In this document: positions 5,755-6,349 of the stretch, one piece after another
Numbering within the stretch: the first letter of the stretch is position 1
Layout: each line of letters begins with the position of its first letter
Origin: Gemmatimonadales bacterium
Lineage (GTDB): Bacteria > Gemmatimonadota > Gemmatimonadetes > Gemmatimonadales > GWC2-71-9
Length of the DNA: 6,349 bases
Assembly (NCBI GenBank): GCA_025924275.1
Contig: JAICEH010000124.1
Span: 1 to 6,349, forward strand
Direction: 5' to 3'
Translations under genes and position numbers: made by a program
The notes under the pieces: generated by a model
Database searches by the model: none
The model's input: the letters and a program-made list of their open reading frames with translations, nothing else
Told to the model about the DNA's origin: nothing

Positions 5755-6349
5755 TCAGCGGGTGCCGGCCGCGCGACGGGCGTCGCGCTCCCGCACCTCG
5801 GCCGCCTGCTCCGCCCTGGCCCAGCGGAAGAAGATCACCGACATCGCGAGCCAGAGGATGGGATCGCCCACCGCCTTCATCAGGAGCCCCGCGGTCCGCT
5901 GGTCCTCCAGCGCGGTGAGTCCGCCCACCCGGGGGGCGAGCTCGTAGAGCCCGTAGAGCGGCGCCCCGGAAAACGTCATGAACGCGGCCGGGATGGTCGG
6001 CACGATCGTGGCCGCGAAGAGGTACCCGATGGCGGGGAGGTCGCGGATCCGGCCCAGCTCCGGGCGCGGCGCGATCACCGGCCACCAGAGAGCGAGCCCG
6101 CCCGCCAACCAGGCCATGTCGATCGCGAACGAGCCGAGCTGCCAGGGACGCAGGGTGTCCACCACCCGCGGCAGGTGGGTGCCAAGCATGGTCGCGTAGA
6201 AGCACAGCAGCCCGGGGAGGGGGCGGGCGAGGAACCCGAGCACCGGGCCGATCCGGGGCCTCGCCCCCAGGGCTCGCCACGCCCAGGCCGGGACGCCGAG
6301 CAGCAGGAGGGGCGGCGCCACGAGCGCGTAGAGGATCCACTGCACGGTA
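5755..6349 (-). CDS. CtaG-like (caa3-type) cytochrome c oxidase assembly membrane protein, N-terminus cut by window edge
   Basis: About 197 C-terminal residues are visible. The frame stays open to the right edge, so GTG 6345 is probably internal and one or more N-terminal membrane segments are missing. Numbering is from that GTG. Hydrophobic segments lie at about 3-23, 43-57, 72-92, 105-125 and 158-173, followed by a charged cytosolic tail. Family-like features are 'LVAPPLLLLGVP' (8-19), 'THLPRVVD' (56-63), 'LALWWPVI' (84-91), 'FSGAPLYGLYE' (125-135) and 'LEDQRTAGLLMKAVGDP' (146-162); the last resembles the DQ-x-x-AG-x-x-M signature of the Caa3_CtaG family. These proteins are linked to copper delivery and assembly of haem-copper oxidases. 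Positions where I expect family histidines carry other residues here (Trp3 after Gln2, and Asp76), so function may differ. It precedes the metallophosphoesterase by 21 bases, in the same reading frame. Confidence 0.72.
   Translation of the reverse strand, partial: TVQWILYALVAPPLLLLGVPAWAWRALGARPRIGPVLGFLARPLPGLLCFYATMLGTHLPRVVDTLRPWQLGSFAIDMAWLAGGLALWWPVIAPRPELGRIRDLPAIGYLFAATIVPTIPAAFMTFSGAPLYGLYELAPRVGGLTALEDQRTAGLLMKAVGDPILWLAMSVIFFRWARAEQAAEVRERDARRAAGTR

Noticed and set aside
4838..6340. Long - strand open frame (500 codons) covering both the metallophosphoesterase and CtaG-like genes
   Set aside because: The translation is Arg/Gly/Pro-rich without motifs. Both real genes are read in a different frame with clear family signatures.
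1..6349. CRISPR arrays, tandem repeats, insertion sequences, tRNA or rRNA genes, phage or defence modules
   Set aside because: No regularly spaced repeats, terminal inverted repeats, transposase motifs or RNA gene signatures were seen. Nearly all of the window is accounted for by six protein genes.

Overview
The window is a very GC-rich stretch (by eye above 70% G+C, with strong G/C bias at third codon positions) of ordinary bacterial chromosome. It carries two partial genes at the edges and four complete ones. The following suggest a diderm, TonB-equipped, probably aerobic soil or environmental bacterium: a TonB-dependent receptor with an N-terminal carboxypeptidase-regulatory-like domain, a TolB/PD40-type lipoprotein, a zinc-ribbon MscL, a CtaG-like membrane protein and an M55 peptidase. 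Gemmatimonadota is my best guess from gene style and composition; other high-GC diderm phyla are not excluded. No rRNA, tRNA, CRISPR array, insertion sequence, phage gene or attachment site was seen.

Layout from left to right: (1) the C-terminal end of a DppA-like M55 D-aminopeptidase on the + strand (1-295). (2) A complete mscL on the - strand (297-737), tail to tail with the peptidase and one base away, with a recognisable promoter (779-807) and Shine-Dalgarno site (742-747). (3) A 211-bp divergent intergenic region (738-948). (4) A two-gene + strand operon: a putative outer-membrane lipoprotein with a PD40/TolB-like propeller motif (949-2109), then a 926-residue TonB-dependent receptor (2106-4886). 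The two overlap by 4 bases (GTGA), so they are probably translationally coupled. (5) A short convergent junction with a weak G/C hairpin (about 4890-4927). (6) A - strand pair: a cytosolic calcineurin-like metallophosphoesterase (4924-5733), preceded by a CtaG-like multi-pass membrane protein (5755 to the right edge) that runs out of the window at its N-terminus.

The most interesting unit is the lipoprotein/receptor pair. A propeller-like lipoprotein coupled to a TonB-dependent transporter recalls surface-lipoprotein-plus-transporter systems such as SusD/SusC or BtuG/BtuB, but the substrate cannot be read from sequence. Secondary points are a CtaG-like protein that seems to lack some family histidines, an EF-hand-like loop near the C-terminus of the receptor, and the zinc ribbon of MscL. 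I see no clear evidence of a wholly novel system; the findings are graded accordingly.
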